Assembly (NCBI RefSeq): GCF_947179515.1
Contig: NC_067492.1
Coordinates: 15,278,916-15,342,915 of the forward strand
Reading direction: 5' to 3'
DNA length: 64,000 nt
Source of the DNA: Apodemus sylvaticus
Taxonomy: Eukaryota; Chordata; Mammalia; Rodentia; Muridae
Below, piece after piece: positions 42,716-53,812 of this stretch. The stretch's first letter is position 1. The number at the start of each line of letters is the position of its first letter. Made by a program: the position numbers and the translations under genes. The notes below the pieces were generated by a model, which ran no database searches, had not been told where the DNA came from, and worked only from the letters and a program-made list of their open reading frames with translations.

Positions 42716-43565
42716 ATCTTGGCTATTCCGCAAAGACCCTCCTCATTGGAACTTGGATTCTTCCTTCTCTTGTCTCCTGTTACACAGATCTGCTCTCTGG
42801 TCCTTAGGTCTCCAGAAGCAAAGGATTTTCCAGGAAATCTAATTGCCTAGACAGAGGATCAAACTTTACCAACCAAGGGCACATCCTAAGTAAGCATCCC
42901 TGCCTTTGTTGCATGGGAGGTTGGAGGAATGGGCTTCTAGTGTTTGACCCTGACAGTCCCAGTGCCCTTGACAAGGACAAAGTACTCCTTGGAGATGCTT
43001 GCCAGCTGGGTGACCAAACGGGCACATTGGCTTTGTTGGGAAAAAATAAGATGTTTTAAAAACAACTGTTTTGGTTTTGCTGTTGTTTTTTGTTTTTGTT
43101 TTGATGTTTTTGTTTGTTTGTTTGGGCACAATGTCTTATTGCATTAGGACACAAAGAACATCATGATTTTCATATGCGTTTTCCACAATAAAAGGACAGA
43201 GCTGGGAGAGTTGCATCTTTCCAGCCTCTTTGCAACGTGAGCATCCAGAGAAGGATAAACAAGTCAGGAAAGGATTGACATTTCTACAGTTTACAAAGCG
43301 CTTCAGCATTTTAACCCTTAATGTAAACACCAGGAGGGGTGCCTGTTATCAACTATCCCTGTTCTCCACAGAAAGTGGAATGAGTGGGTTGGAATTTGGT
43401 TTCCAACTTGGAAATGAAAACGGAGCATGTGTAGAGCATCCATGTTTGATTCGACATAGGTGTCACCGGGTCATGCTACCTCTTGGGCACTCATGTATCC
43501 ATCATTTAAATTTGGCAACATGTGACATTTTATTTGGCACAAAGCCAGCCATTTACTGTTAGCTA
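42715..43565. other. Intergenic spacer
   Basis: No gene. 43070-43130 is TTTTG/TTTGTTTG-rich. 43270-43380 may be a decayed MIR ('TACAAAGCGCTTCAGCATTT'). Confidence 0.45.
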
Positions 43566-43567
43566 CA

Positions 43568-43765
43568 ACAGGGCTGGAAAGATGCCACAGCCGTTAACAG
43601 CACAGACCACTCTCGCAGAAGATCTGAATTCAGTTCCCAGCACCCACATGGGGTATCTCACAACTACTTGTACTCTAGGTTAATGCGATCCAGGGCTGTC
43701 TTCTAACCTGTATTTGCATGCCCACTGACAGATACACAATTGAAAATAAAATAAATAAAAGCAGA
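43568..43765 (+). mobile_element. B3/B2-type SINE, sense
   Basis: 'CAGGGCTGGAAAGATGCCAC', 'GATCTGAATTCAGTTCCCAG', 'CACCCACATGGGGTATCTCA' and an AATAAAATAAATAAAAG tail. The tRNA-like head is intact apart from the A-box mutation GATGCCACAG. Confidence 0.8.
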
Positions 43766-44339
43766 AACATTATAATAATAGCATGTAACTTTGACTTCAT
43801 ACTGAAGTCACTGTTTTTAAATATGTAGGGAAAAAATACTAACGATTTTTAAAAATAGCACTGCTACAGTTGTTGACATCCTTTTTAGCTGTTCCAGGGA
43901 TTCTTCCCTACCATCAAAGCCCCTGTGATTCTGCATCTGGTCTAATACAAGGTGAGCAGGGTGAATTTTGCAGCTGTGCTAGAATTTATGTTGCTTCGGG
44001 CCTGTCATGTATTCCCTCGGTTGCTTTAATAAAACAATGGAGACAGACATCACTATCTCCAATTCTTCATCTAGATCAATTTAGTGCATGATGACCAACA
44101 TGCCGGCAAAGGTCACAGGCATATTCAAAACAACAAAGGATGAGAGAGTAGATCAGAAAATGCCACCAAGCAATATTAGTAGAAGTAAAATGCCTACATA
44201 TGTAAATAGGCACCATCTGCATTGTGATATACCAAGAGGGATTTTTTTAAGTATCTCATATTTTATTAATTAATTTTGTGGTGCTGGGGATAACACCCAG
44301 AGCCTCCTACATTTTATGTTGAGCATTTCTGGGGGGGGG
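43766..44339. other. Intergenic spacer
   Basis: Repeat-poor. 44272-44330 contains a short antisense ID-type head ('TTGTGGTGCTGGGGATAACA') running into a 9-G run at 44332. Confidence 0.45.
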
Positions 44340-44590
44340 GCAGGGTTAATTGAGCAGGAAACACCCATTCTGGATGTGAGAGGCCAAATCCTCACCCTGG
44401 GGTCCTACAAATAAAATGGAGGACAAAGCAGCCAGTGCCTCTTGGCCTGACACTGAGGGGACCAATATAAGGGAATCTCGCCATTATGCCTTCCCTCCTG
44501 GGAGGGGCTGAACTTTCTGGGAACCAAAGCAAACCCTTCCTCCTTGGAGATGTTTGTGTAAGGTATTTTTGCTTTATTTGTCACGGAGGA
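44340..44590 (+). mobile_element. MaLR LTR 3' portion, diverged
   Basis: 'CGCCATTATGCCTTCCCTCC', 'CTTTCTGGGAACCAAAGCAA', 'ACCCTTCCTCCTTGGAGATG', 'GTGTAAGGTATTTTTGCTTT' follow the 3' half of an MT/ORR1 LTR (..GAGCCAAAATAAACCCTTTC..GTCAGGGTATTTT..). Confidence 0.55.
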
Positions 44591-44599
44591 GGAAAAACC

Positions 44600-45322
44600 C
44601 ATAGGAACCCAATACTAATGCTAAAGTAAAGGTTAAAGGCAGTTTAGGTAGAGGGAGTGCTAGGTGCACAGTTACTGATAGAACTGCCATTGTGACCGTT
44701 ACTGTCTTCTTCACTTCCATTTCTATGTCCTGACAAGTCAGGGGAATCCAAGGCTGCCTGTCTACAATCACCAATGGTCCTCTGATCTCAGACAACTATA
44801 GGATTGGGCAGGCTAATGTTTAGTCCTGCTAACCCTCAAACTGATTGGAGATATCCACTACAAAGCCAGGTGATTACCACTGGCACAGACTTTCTAGTTT
44901 TGGAAATGCCGAGCAGAGAATAGACCAGATTTGTCTTGAAGGAGTCAAGGGATTTCTAGGGACACTGGATAGGAGTTCTCTTGCCCTTTAATCCCTGTAG
45001 TCCTCCCTTCCCCTCTCTACTAAAAAAGCTTTGGAGTAGCCACTGGCATTCTGGTTACCTCTGAACAACTGCACCTCTACCTCAGACCAGAGTGGCATCT
45101 GCTTAGAACAGAACATATTTTTTTCTATGTCCTTCTTCTTTCTAGCAGTTCATAGATGACATATGTGGGAGGCAATGGGCAGACATCTAAAACCTACACT
45201 GAGCTGCCAGTTAAGTCAATTGTGCTGAGATTTTGAAGAACAGCCCCCTTGTTGCCACCAGAATATCCCTATGGCTCTGGTTTTGTCAATCTCCAACTTT
45301 AACCTTTCAGTGATTGCTCATT
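44600..45322. other. Intergenic spacer
   Basis: No transposon recognised; no exon signal. Confidence 0.4.
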
Positions 45323-45324
45323 AG

Positions 45325-45795
45325 TAGTGGCTATTCCTGGTTGTCAACTTGTCTATATCTCGAATGAACTACAATACAGAATTTGAATGATCCTAATCTG
45401 GAGACTGGGAGATACAAGTTTCTGACCTGGATCTTGGCTTGGAGATCTTGAGGCCTAGTGGCTATGAATCCCAGAAGATTAAGACAGGGAGATCTCTGAG
45501 TTCAAGGTCGTCTGGGACAAAGCAAGTCCCAGATCCAGGTATAGTGGCAAACACCTTTAATCTGGGTCACACCTTCTCATGGAGACCTACATAAGGACAT
45601 TGGAAGAAAGAAGATTAACTCTCTCTCTTCTTTGCCTGTTTGCCTTGTGAGCAACTGCTAGATCCCTGGACTTCCATTCACAGCTGCTGCTGACCATTGT
45701 TGGGAGTTGGCCTACAGACTGTAAATCATCAACAAATTCCCTTACTATATAGAATCTACCCATAGGTTCTGTGACTCTAGAGAACCCTGACTAAT
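45325..45795 (+). mobile_element. Rodent ERV-type LTR, sense, family unassigned
   Basis: 'GGCTATTCCTGGTTGTCAAC', 'ACAAGTTTCTGACCTGGATC', 'AGATCTTGAGGCCTAGTGGC', 'GACCTACATAAGGACATTGG' (TATA-like region) and the end 'GACTCTAGAGAACCCTGACT', then AATACAC. A high-copy rodent LTR I recognise by layout but cannot name with certainty. The element at 49985-50567 seems related, in reverse. Confidence 0.75.
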
Positions 45796-45799
45796 ACAC

Positions 45800-46420
45800 T
45801 CATATCTGCAGAATCTTCAGGGAGGTATTGAAAGCCTCTCTTAGTGGTACTCCGATTGCCTCATCTTTCCATTTCCCTAGCTTTACACCTACATTCTAAT
45901 CCCCAGTTCTTCCTACTCCCTAGGTAGGCTCTGTGTATGTCCTGTGTTCTTTGATGCTGCAGTGAACTGCTGTTCTTACTTCTTGGATCATGATGACGTC
46001 ACTTACTGATTTTCTAATCTTTTTTTTTTTCCTTCAAAACTCAGCTCTCCTTCTTTGTGGAGACTTCAGGGTTAATTACTCCTGTCTAATGGAAAGGGAC
46101 CTGAGGGATATGTTCATTAATGTTGGATTATGATAGATTATAGTGAAGTTATTTACTTTCTTTATCCATGAAGTCATCTCCAGATGCAAATATATTAATT
46201 GTGACACTTACCAAAAAAAATTGAACCAACCATTAATAAAGTGCCACTAAGTGCCAAGTTGGAGACCTGATTATGGCAGGATATGCAGTGCTCTCTATAC
46301 AAATAGCCACACCCTAGCCACTGAAACCCATGGAAAATACTTTAAGAAGAATTTTGTAGATGGGATTAAAGGTCTTTTTGAATAGTGATGTAACCCTGAT
46401 TGCCTAGCAATCACAAGGAT
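45800..46420. other. Intergenic spacer
   Basis: No recognised element; a 12-T run at 46019-46030. Confidence 0.4.
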
Positions 46421-46424
46421 CTTG

Positions 46425-46612
46425 CCATGAGTTTACATGCACCATGCTTACACACATGGGTGCCCACAGAGCCCAGAAGAGAGCACCAGATCTCCTGCAA
46501 CTGGAATTACAGGGGGTCATGAGACACCTGATGTGGGCTCTGGGAACCGAACCTGGATTGCCTGTTGAAGCAGTAAGCTCTTTTCATACTGAACTATAGT
46601 TCCAGCACAGAC
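46425..46612 (-). mobile_element. B3 SINE, antisense
   Basis: 'AGCCCAGAAGAGAGCACCAG', 'ATCTCCTGCAACTGGAATTA', 'GGCTCTGGGAACCGAACCTG' and 'CATACTGAACTATAGTTCC' read as antisense B3. Confidence 0.8.
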
Positions 46613-46767
46613 GGTGAAATATAAAAAGTCTAGGAAGTGATCAAGACTAGAGTCTGTCAAGCGTTTTCAGTGAAGAAACAGATGATAGTGGGTATTTCTT
46701 ATTGTTGACACCCACGATGGAGTATTTTATTATAATAATCATAACATATATTTTCAGTTTTGAACTT

Positions 46768-47083
46768 TGTCTTACTTAGGTTTTTACTGCTGTGAACAGA
46801 CACCATGACCAAGGCAACTGTTATAAGGACATTTAATTAAGGACAGGTTCAGAGGTTCAATCCATTATCATCAGGGTAGGAGCATGACAGCATCCAGGCA
46901 GGCATGGTACAGGAGAAGCTGAGAGTTCTACATCTTTATCTGAAGACTACTAGCTGAAGACTGGCTTCCACGCAGCTAGGATGAGGGTCTCAAAGCCAAC
47001 ACCCATAGTGACACACCTACTCCAACAGGGCCACATCTTCTAATAGTGCCACTCCCTGGGCTGGGCATATACAAACCATCACA
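46768..47083 (-). mobile_element. MT-type MaLR solo LTR, antisense, perfect TSD
   Basis: 316 bp from 'TGTCTTACTTAGGTTTTTAC' to 'ATACAAACCATCACA', flanked by perfect 5-bp duplications AACTT (46763-46767 and 47084-47088). Same family and orientation as 38746-39071. Confidence 0.95.
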
Positions 47084-47089
47084 AACTTT

Positions 47090-47235
47090 TACTCAACTTG
47101 TCTTTTGATGATTTTACACGTTTAAAATTGCTATAATGCCCCACCCTCTCTAGTCTCCTTCCCACTCTTGTTAACCCTTCTCCTCCCCATAACTTTTTGT
47201 CAAATAGTCTACTTTGGTTTGAGAACCATGGGGTT
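47090..47235. other. Short spacer, possible L1 scrap
   Basis: 'CCCCACCCTCTCTAGTCTCC' and following text is L1-like (antisense 3' region) but short. Confidence 0.35.
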
Positions 47236-47237
47236 TA

Positions 47238-47467
47238 ATTTTTTTTTTTGAGATTTAGTTTAGTTATTGTATGAGCACCTTGCCTGCGCATGTGTTTATA
47301 TATGCCACATTCAAGTCTGGTGCCCATAAAGGTCAGAAGAAGGAATCAAATTCCTTGGAACTGGAGTTCCTGATGATTGTGAGCTACCATGTGTGGGGCT
47401 GAGAAAGAATCCCAGGTCCTCTGGAAGAGCACCAAGTACTTCGACCACTGAGCCATCCCTCCAGCCC
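47238..47467 (-). mobile_element. B3 SINE, antisense
   Basis: T-rich tail, 'GTGCCCATAAAGGTCAGAAG', 'CCTTGGAACTGGAGTTCCTG', 'CAGGTCCTCTGGAAGAGCAC' and 'CACTGAGCCATCCCTCCAGC' give a nearly complete antisense B3. Confidence 0.9.
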
Positions 47468-47563
47468 AAGGGACAGGGAGTTTAATACGTATCCTCTATG
47501 TGAGCATGAGTTTAGAACTGTATATTGAAACCTCATGGGGGTCTCTCATTGGATACAAAACTG

Positions 47564-47697
47564 AAGATTTTATATATATGTATATATATAACATATTAAC
47601 ATATAATATTATTATATTAGTAATATATAATATTAATATTATATATAATACAATGCATTATATTATATTAATATATAAACATACAATATACATATAA

Positions 47698-47730
<33 letters not shown>

Positions 47731-47732
47731 TG
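47564..47732. repeat. AT-rich tract with (TA)n
   Basis: Imperfect TATA/ATATTA text ending in about 14 TA units at 47703-47730. The Ile/Tyr-rich frame it encodes is compositional. Confidence 0.95.
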
Positions 47733-47734
47733 CT

Positions 47735-48643
47735 TGAAATTTGAAAGGCTCTTGAAGCTGTGCAGGCCATAGTTACCTGTAGGAACTCTTTGATTCTCTA
47801 GGGTTGTATGCTAATGAAACTTCATTTGCAAATCAGGGACTGGGCAATGATTTGTGTATTTGCACTTTAGACCAATACCAGTAAAACTTCAAAACTGGTG
47901 GCTGCCAATGTGATTCTGTACTTTGGAGCATTGTGGTATCAACTGAGTCCTTATTTGAACTAGCAGATTCTCAAACCTGGAGTCTGCTATCCCCCTTGGA
48001 GAACCGCTTCTGTGGATGAGTCAGTGGGCAGGGAGAAGGTGGATTCATCTCTTTAGACTTTAAATCAGCCAAGAGAACTGTATCCTCCAAGTGGTTGGTT
48101 TTTTTTTTTTTTTTTCTGGTATTGCTTTTTTGAAATGTTGGCCCCTTGAAGGTTTCATTTTTATTGATCAAGCTTTAGGGTGTTTGGGGGATCATCTGAG
48201 AAATAAATAATACACAGCATGGCTCATTTCTCATTAACTCAGCCAGATTCGGCTGCAGAGCAAGAGTGAAGACGGTACACAGGAGCGGTTTACTGCGAGA
48301 TGTGAGTAGATTGCTATAATTTAATTGTTTACTTTTAGCTATCCCGGAGGTCCGAGCAAGTCTTCATAGCCAAGAGAATTTATTTGATGACTTTAGTATA
48401 AGAACCACGAGTTTATTTTCTCAGGACTAGCTGAGCAGAGGCGGCAGTTAACAGTGCTTGTGTGCCCTGCAAACATCCACAGTCTCCTGTTCCAAATGAA
48501 AAAGCTCATTAGCAAGCTTATCTCCTGATGTGCTATTAGCTGGGAGACAACGTTAATGCATTTGTTAGGTTGCCTGAAGTAAGAGAGGAAAGGATAGAAT
48601 TCGTTGACAGTTTCCTTTCTGTCATCTGCTCATTGTTTTGCTT
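47735..48643. other. Repeat-free intergenic block
   Basis: No transposon recognised over about 900 bp apart from a 20-T run at 48095-48115. 48185-48560 reads like a conserved non-coding element: AT-rich, with ATTA and TAAT cores and no coding potential; see findings. Confidence 0.5.
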
Positions 48644-48644
48644 T

Positions 48645-48702
<58 letters not shown>
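48645..48702. repeat. (CT)n microsatellite
   Basis: About 28 uninterrupted CT units. Confidence 0.95.
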
Positions 48703-48704
<2 letters not shown>

Positions 48705-49482
48705 ACCCCTAGAGGTCTTCTAAACTTTGTATGGCCTAGAATTTTCAAAGCTAACTAGCATTGTATCTGCTCACCTGTATGGTATCCTTTGACATGCCTA
48801 AACTACTGCTACAGAGCCATACCAGTATCAGTGGGTTCTATGAGGATTAACTGATAACTTGGCCTGATGTATTCTGATGTTAATACTACCTCCTCAAGAG
48901 GGGTTGCCCGGACTAGCAGTCCATCAGGTGATCTCATGTGATCCTTCTCCCCATTTTAACAGTCAATAAAGTGTAGAGCCTGTGATTGGGCAATGGGGGT
49001 GGGGAAGGTAGGACTGACGTTTCGAGAGTGAGGGCAGGTGGAGAGGCAGAAGAGGACAAGGGGGAAAGAGAGAGGATGGAGGAAGAGGAGAAGAGGAGGA
49101 GGAGGAAGAGAAAGAGGAGGCAAAGAAAGAAGCCATGATGGAGCAGAACCACGTGGCCAGGAGAAACTTCCAGTAGTAAGGGGGGTCTTATAGCTGGGGA
49201 ATAAATTAATATCATGTAAGATCTTCCCCATCTAGGCATATAGCTTATAATTATCATAATTATTTATATAATTTTGTGTGTGTGTTTATATGGTCTTAGT
49301 GGGGTTGGAAATTCTAGCAATAAGAAACTCAGAGGGAGGTGTTGCAAGACATGAATTTGATGCTGCCTTCTATGCTGCTTGGTTTGAACTAGAGTCATCT
49401 CAGAAGAAGGAATTTGATTTGAGAAAATGCTTCTATTGTGCTGACCTTTAGACAAGTCTGTAGGGTGCACTTTTGATTGATG
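48705..49482. other. Intergenic spacer
   Basis: No transposon. 49025-49130 is GGAGGA-rich, purine on the plus strand. 49235-49300 is AT-rich with a short TG run. Confidence 0.45.
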
Positions 49483-49484
49483 AT

Positions 49485-49772
49485 TGCTGTGAGGGGCCCA
49501 GCCCATGGGAGGCGGTGCCACTCCTAAGTAGGTGATCATGAGTTCTACGAAAGTGGGAACTGAATGAACCATGAGGAATGAGCCTTCCATGGCTGTCCAT
49601 GGCCTCTGCTTCAGTCCCTGCCTCCAGGTTCCTGCTTTGAAATCTTGTCCTGACTTCTCTCAGTGAGGGAGTGCGACCTGGGAGTTGTAAGATGAAACAA
49701 ATCCTTTCTTCCCTAAGTTGTGTTTGGTCATTGTGTTTATCATAGCAACAGGAAGCAAACAAGTGTGACTTC
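49485..49772 (+). mobile_element. MT/ORR1-type MaLR LTR fragment, sense
   Basis: 'GAGGGGCCCAGCCCATGGGA', 'GAGTTCTACGAAAGTGGGAA', 'GCCTCTGCTTCAGTCCCTGC', 'TTCCCTAAGTTGTGTTTGGT', 'CATCATAGC'-like end 'ATCATAGCAACAGGAAGCAA'. The 5' part is missing. Confidence 0.8.
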
Positions 49773-49984
49773 CTCTTAAACCAAGCTTTTGGCACAAACG
49801 GGACTGGAATATCATCTGACCTCTCCTTCAAGGAGGCCTGCTTTTGTGAATTCTCCTAACTATGGATTGAAAATAGTTTTGTAAATATGTCTGTTGAGTA
49901 TATATAGAGACTCCATGTTATTATTCCCCAAACAATACAACATACTAACTAGTTAGATGGCATCCACGTTGTATTACGTGCTAT

Positions 49985-50249
49985 ACTCATCAGGATTCTC
50001 TAGGGCAACAGAACAGATACAATAAACATACACTGATGGGGCTTTATTAGATTGACTGACATGGTAGTCTTAGCAGCCCAACAATGGCTGCCTCACACTC
50101 GAGAAACCAAGAAGCTGACAGTTACTCAGTCCAGGAGGCTGTAGGCCTCAGCAGTCCCAATTGTCACTGAAGGCCTAGAGAATACTTGGAGAGCTGCTGG
50201 TCTTCAGTTCCAAAGCCTGACAAAACTGATAATAGCAAAGGAATCATCA

Positions 50250-50289
<40 letters not shown>

Positions 50290-50567
50290 TAAAGTAGGTG
50301 AACTCACCAGCAAGAGTGAAAGCTAAGACACCACACAAACAAAATGGTTTCCTTCATGTTTTTTGTTTGTTTGTTTCAAATTTGGGCCACTACCAGAGGT
50401 GCTGCCTACATTTAGGGTGGGTGTTCCTACATCAATGAGGGAATCAAGATATCCCTCCCAATATATGACCATGAACCAATCTGACGTGGACAATCCCTCG
50501 TTGAGACACTCTTTCCAGGTGATTCTAAGTTGTATCAAGTTGGCTATTAGAATTTAACCATCACAAA
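49985..50567 (-). mobile_element. Rodent ERV-type LTR, antisense, with internal (CAG)n
   Basis: 'CAGGATTCTCTAGGGCAACA', 'GATGGGGCTTTATTAGATTG', 'AGCAGCCCAACAATGGCTGC', 'GCAGTCCCAATTGTCACTGA', then after a CAG tract 'AGGTGATTCTAAGTTGTATC' and the end 'TTTAACCATCACA'. Read in reverse this is an LTR related to the one at 45325. Confidence 0.75.
50252..50288. repeat. (AGC)n/(CAG)n triplet microsatellite
   Basis: Twelve uninterrupted AGC units on the plus strand, CTG on the minus strand, inside the antisense LTR. Confidence 0.97.
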
Positions 50568-50569
50568 GG

Positions 50570-50852
50570 TAAATATTCTAGCATAAAAGTGGTTCTGATC
50601 CTGGGCAGATGATATGCAAATATTGTGATTCTAAATAAGGGACTTGAATATCAGTGGATTTGAATATCTATAAAGGACAAAAGTTCCTTACAAATTCCTG
50701 GCCCAAAGGCCAAATAAAACTACACATTTGATAACAATATAGCTTTCATTTGGAAAACCTTATGCAACCAGGGGAACACTGAAAGCCAAGAAATCACCTG
50801 ACAGCATATAATAGGGCTGTTTCAGTCTTTTACCTATGATTATAAGAACCAG
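50570..50852. other. Intergenic spacer
   Basis: No recognised element. Confidence 0.4.
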
Positions 50853-50854
50853 GG

Positions 50855-51050
50855 TAGGTGGAGGAAAGAGCTTAGTTGCTAGAGAACTTACCTAGTATGA
50901 GCAAGACCCTGAGTTCCATCCTTAGCTCTACATGAACCCCACATATTGGTAAACACCTGTTATCCCTGCACCCAAGAGGTAGAGATAAGAGGATACAAGG
51001 ACATCCTTGCCTAACCAGTGAGTTTAAGGGGAAAAATAAAGCAGCAGAGG
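50855..51050 (+). mobile_element. B4/ID-B1 type SINE, sense
   Basis: 'GAAAGAGCTTAGTTGCTAGA', 'CAAGACCCTGAGTTCCATCC' (head), 'AAACACCTGTTATCCCTGCA', 'CCCAAGAGGTAGAGATAAGA' (B1-like tail), AAAATAAAG end. Confidence 0.7.
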
Positions 51051-51051
51051 G

Positions 51052-51920
51052 AAGTACTACATAAATTTGCAGTACTGTTCATTTTATTTGTTCTTGTCTC
51101 ATGTTAGACCCCACTTTACAATACTAGCTTATGGAAGTCATGAGCATACAGTTGTTTATCCATGCAAGCAGACTATGAAGGTCTTTAGAATCTATGCATC
51201 TAATTGAAACATGCATTTATTGCTTTGCATTAGCAATCATCCAAATGAGAAGCAATAGACTGGGCACTGAAGGTTCTGACTACATCACAGTCATAATATT
51301 TTCTTCTAATAGTCACTCATAATTAGTCACAATCTAAATCCACATGGTCAGGTCAGGGCCCTTGAAACTGTCAAGTTATTGTGTGGCTTTCCCTGGGAAG
51401 ATAAAACAAAACAAAACAAAAACACTTATTCCAGCTAAGGCAACAACAGACCAAGGGAAGGTGTCAGCCCAGCCCAGCTTGCTGGGTAACAAGTTTATAA
51501 GGTATACTGGTTTATAAGTATACCAGTGATCAGATAGTTCAATGACAGCTCATAAAAAGTTGTATGCCCCCAGTCAGCCCCCAGTCAACCTTCCACCTCT
51601 TCTATACTCTAGCATACTTTTCCCAAGATGAGTACAGTTAGGAGCAGGAAGGAGACATGTCTGAAATCTTAGGAGAGGGTCTGGTGTAGTTGTTTTTTCA
51701 CTACTTTGTGGGTTCTTCTTTCTCCACCATTCTCTACCTCTTTTCTTTCACCCTTTCAACCCCATAACACTAGATAAGAGAGAAAAAGAGAGAGAGAAAG
51801 GAAAGTGATCCCTGAATACAATCAGGAGTTAGAGAGAGGGTGATGTTATCATTAGACTACTTCCTTCTGATTAGGGTCATGGAGTTCCTTGTGGCAATTT
51901 TGATCTTTGCTATAAGGATA
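51052..51920. other. Intergenic spacer
   Basis: No transposon recognised. AAAAC repeat at 51403-51422; GA-rich 51778-51805 and 51830-51842. Confidence 0.45.
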
Positions 51921-51922
51921 TC

Positions 51923-52014
51923 TCTTCTTCTTCTTCTTCTTCTTCTTCTTCTTCTTCTTCTTCTTCTTCTTCTTCTTCTTCTTCTTCTTCTTCTTCTTCT
52001 TCTTCTTCTTCTTC
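51923..52014. repeat. (TTC)n/(GAA)n triplet microsatellite
   Basis: About 30 uninterrupted TTC units. They create poly-Leu, poly-Ser, poly-Lys and poly-Glu reading frames that are not genes. Confidence 0.98.
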
Positions 52015-52073
52015 TCTACCTCCTCCTCTTCTTTCTTTCTTTCTTTCTTTCTTTCCTTCTTTCTTTCTTCTTT
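52015..52073. repeat. (CTT)/(TTTC)n tetranucleotide tract
   Basis: Continues the pyrimidine strand of the TTC tract as TTTC units, so polypyrimidine runs for about 150 bp with one TAC interruption. Confidence 0.95.
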
Positions 52074-52334
52074 GCACATGATTATTTAACAAATGGTGAC
52101 CAACAACAATCAACAACTAAACAACAACCAAACAAAAGCCAATGAACATTCAATCAACAACCCACACCCTCTTAGGGATGTACAAGGGACAAAAAAAGGG
52201 GGAGAACAAATGAAGCGGTCTCATAGCCATGAATCTTCTATTATGTCATTACTCAGACAGAGAAAGGAATGTATGGAAGACTTGACCATACCAGTCGGAC
52301 TCAGCTGCTGAGAATTAGGGTTTCAGAATTTCAA

Positions 52335-52462
52335 CTCTTGCTTCCTATAATATTGTACTATAACTCACTTTGTAGAACAGGCTGACCTTAAACTCAGAGA
52401 TCTGCTGGCCTCTGCCTCTTTGGTGCTGGGGTTAAAGGGCATGCACCACTACTCCCAGGTTA
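52335..52462 (-). mobile_element. B1 SINE, antisense, diverged
   Basis: 'TAACTCACTTTGTAGAACAG', 'GCTGACCTTAAACTCAGAGA', 'TCTGCTGGCCTCTGCCTCTT' and 'GGTGCTGGGGTTAAAGGGCA' are antisense B1; the T-rich tail end is missing. Confidence 0.8.
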
Positions 52463-52484
52463 CCTAATTGTTAATATGATTCCA

Positions 52485-53008
52485 GGATTAACCTAGACAC
52501 TATTGTGCATGCCAACAAGTGCTTGCTGACAGGAGCCTGATATAGCTGTCACCAGGGAGCCTCTGACAGTGTATGACAAATACAGAGGGGGTCACTCTCA
52601 GCCAACCATTGAACTGAGAACAGGGTTCCCAATGGACAAGCTAGAGAAAGGACCCAAGGAGCTGAAGGGGTTTGTAGCTCCATAGGAGGAACAACATTTT
52701 GAATCACCCAGTACCCCGCAGAGCTCCCAGGGACTAAACCACCAGCCAAAGAGTCCACATGGAAGGACCCATGGCTCCAGCTGCATATGCAGCAGAGGAT
52801 GGCCTTGTTGGACATCAATAGGAGGAGAGGCCCTTGGTCCTGAGAAGGCTAGATGTCCCAGTGTAGGTGAATGCCAGGACAGGGAATTGGGAGTGGGTAG
52901 ATTGGTGAGTAGGGGGATGGGGGAGGGAATCAGGAAAGGGGACATTTGAAATGTAAATAAAGAATATATCCTATAAAAAACTCTGTAAAAAATATAATAT
53001 AATAAAAG
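52485..53008 (+). mobile_element. LINE-1 3' end, sense, 5'-truncated
   Basis: 'CAGGAGCCTGATATAGCTGT', 'ACTCTCAGCCAACCATTGAA', 'CCAGGGACTAAACCACCAGC', 'ATGGCTCCAGCTGCATATGC', 'GGCCTTGTTGGACATCAATA' and 'GGGGACATTTGAAATGTAAA' followed by TAAAGAATATATCC: the classic rodent L1 3' end and tail. Better preserved than the copy at 33555. Confidence 0.9.
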
Positions 53009-53400
53009 GTTGCCATGCTCATAGGGATTGTATTGTGAAGTGAGCAATAAGAGGAAACACCAATAAGTAGTCAAAATAGCAGGTATGTAGAATATTGGAA
53101 ATGAAAATGTGCATATACAATGAAGTGATCGCAGAATAAGACTTTCTCAGTGTGCACAAGAGTATTGCCAGCAGTTTAAATGGATGCTGGCTGTGAGGAG
53201 ACTGGTGCCAACCATGGGTGAAGACCATTGTGAGGAGATGGGACACTGACTGAAAAGAATACAATGGAGCAAATGAGACCAGCATGCTTCTGCAGAATTC
53301 AAAGAGCCATTATTAAGCAGAGTCAAGACCATGCCATGTTGTAATGAAGAGAAGAAGGCCAAAGCCCATTTCGCTCAACTTTAAGGCACCAGAAGCAGCA

Positions 53401-53432
53401 CAGAATGTGACAAGATGCTCTGTCACATTCTG
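53401..53432. other. 12-bp perfect inverted repeat with 8-nt loop
   Basis: CAGAATGTGACA at 53401-53412 is the exact complement of TGTCACATTCTG at 53421-53432. Pairing does not extend outward, so the stem is too short for a typical microRNA precursor. Confidence 0.8.
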
Positions 53433-53812
53433 AGTGTTGAGTAGAGTATGGAGTGCAGGAAAGAGTAGACTCTGGGGGAGGTAGGCTAGCAAATTTGTGA
53501 GTGGTAGGGGGTGGAGCAGGCGCCCATTGAGGCATGAAAGGATGCATCTCTACAAGTTGCAGTTGAATGTGTGTGCTGGAGAGCAGGTAGGAGACGTGGA
53601 CGCAGAAAAGATTGAGGTAATACCTGTGGAAATACAGAATGAATACTTTCCTTTGGTGAACATTTGGAGACAAAGAGAATAACATGTTTGGATATCTCTC
53701 ATAGCACTGAGTAGAGTATAAAAGTGTTTTCAGGTAATAACAATGTTTTCCATTTATTAAGAACCTAACACATACTTAACACTGGTCACACACCCCCTTT
53801 TTTCATGTGCCC

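Noticed and set aside
51840..52145. Poly-Leu, poly-Lys and poly-Glu proteins
   Set aside because: They are translations of the TTC/GAA microsatellite in different frames.
52598..53074. 158-codon minus-strand frame
   Set aside because: It lies on the antisense strand of an L1 3' UTR; such frames recur at L1 copies without function.
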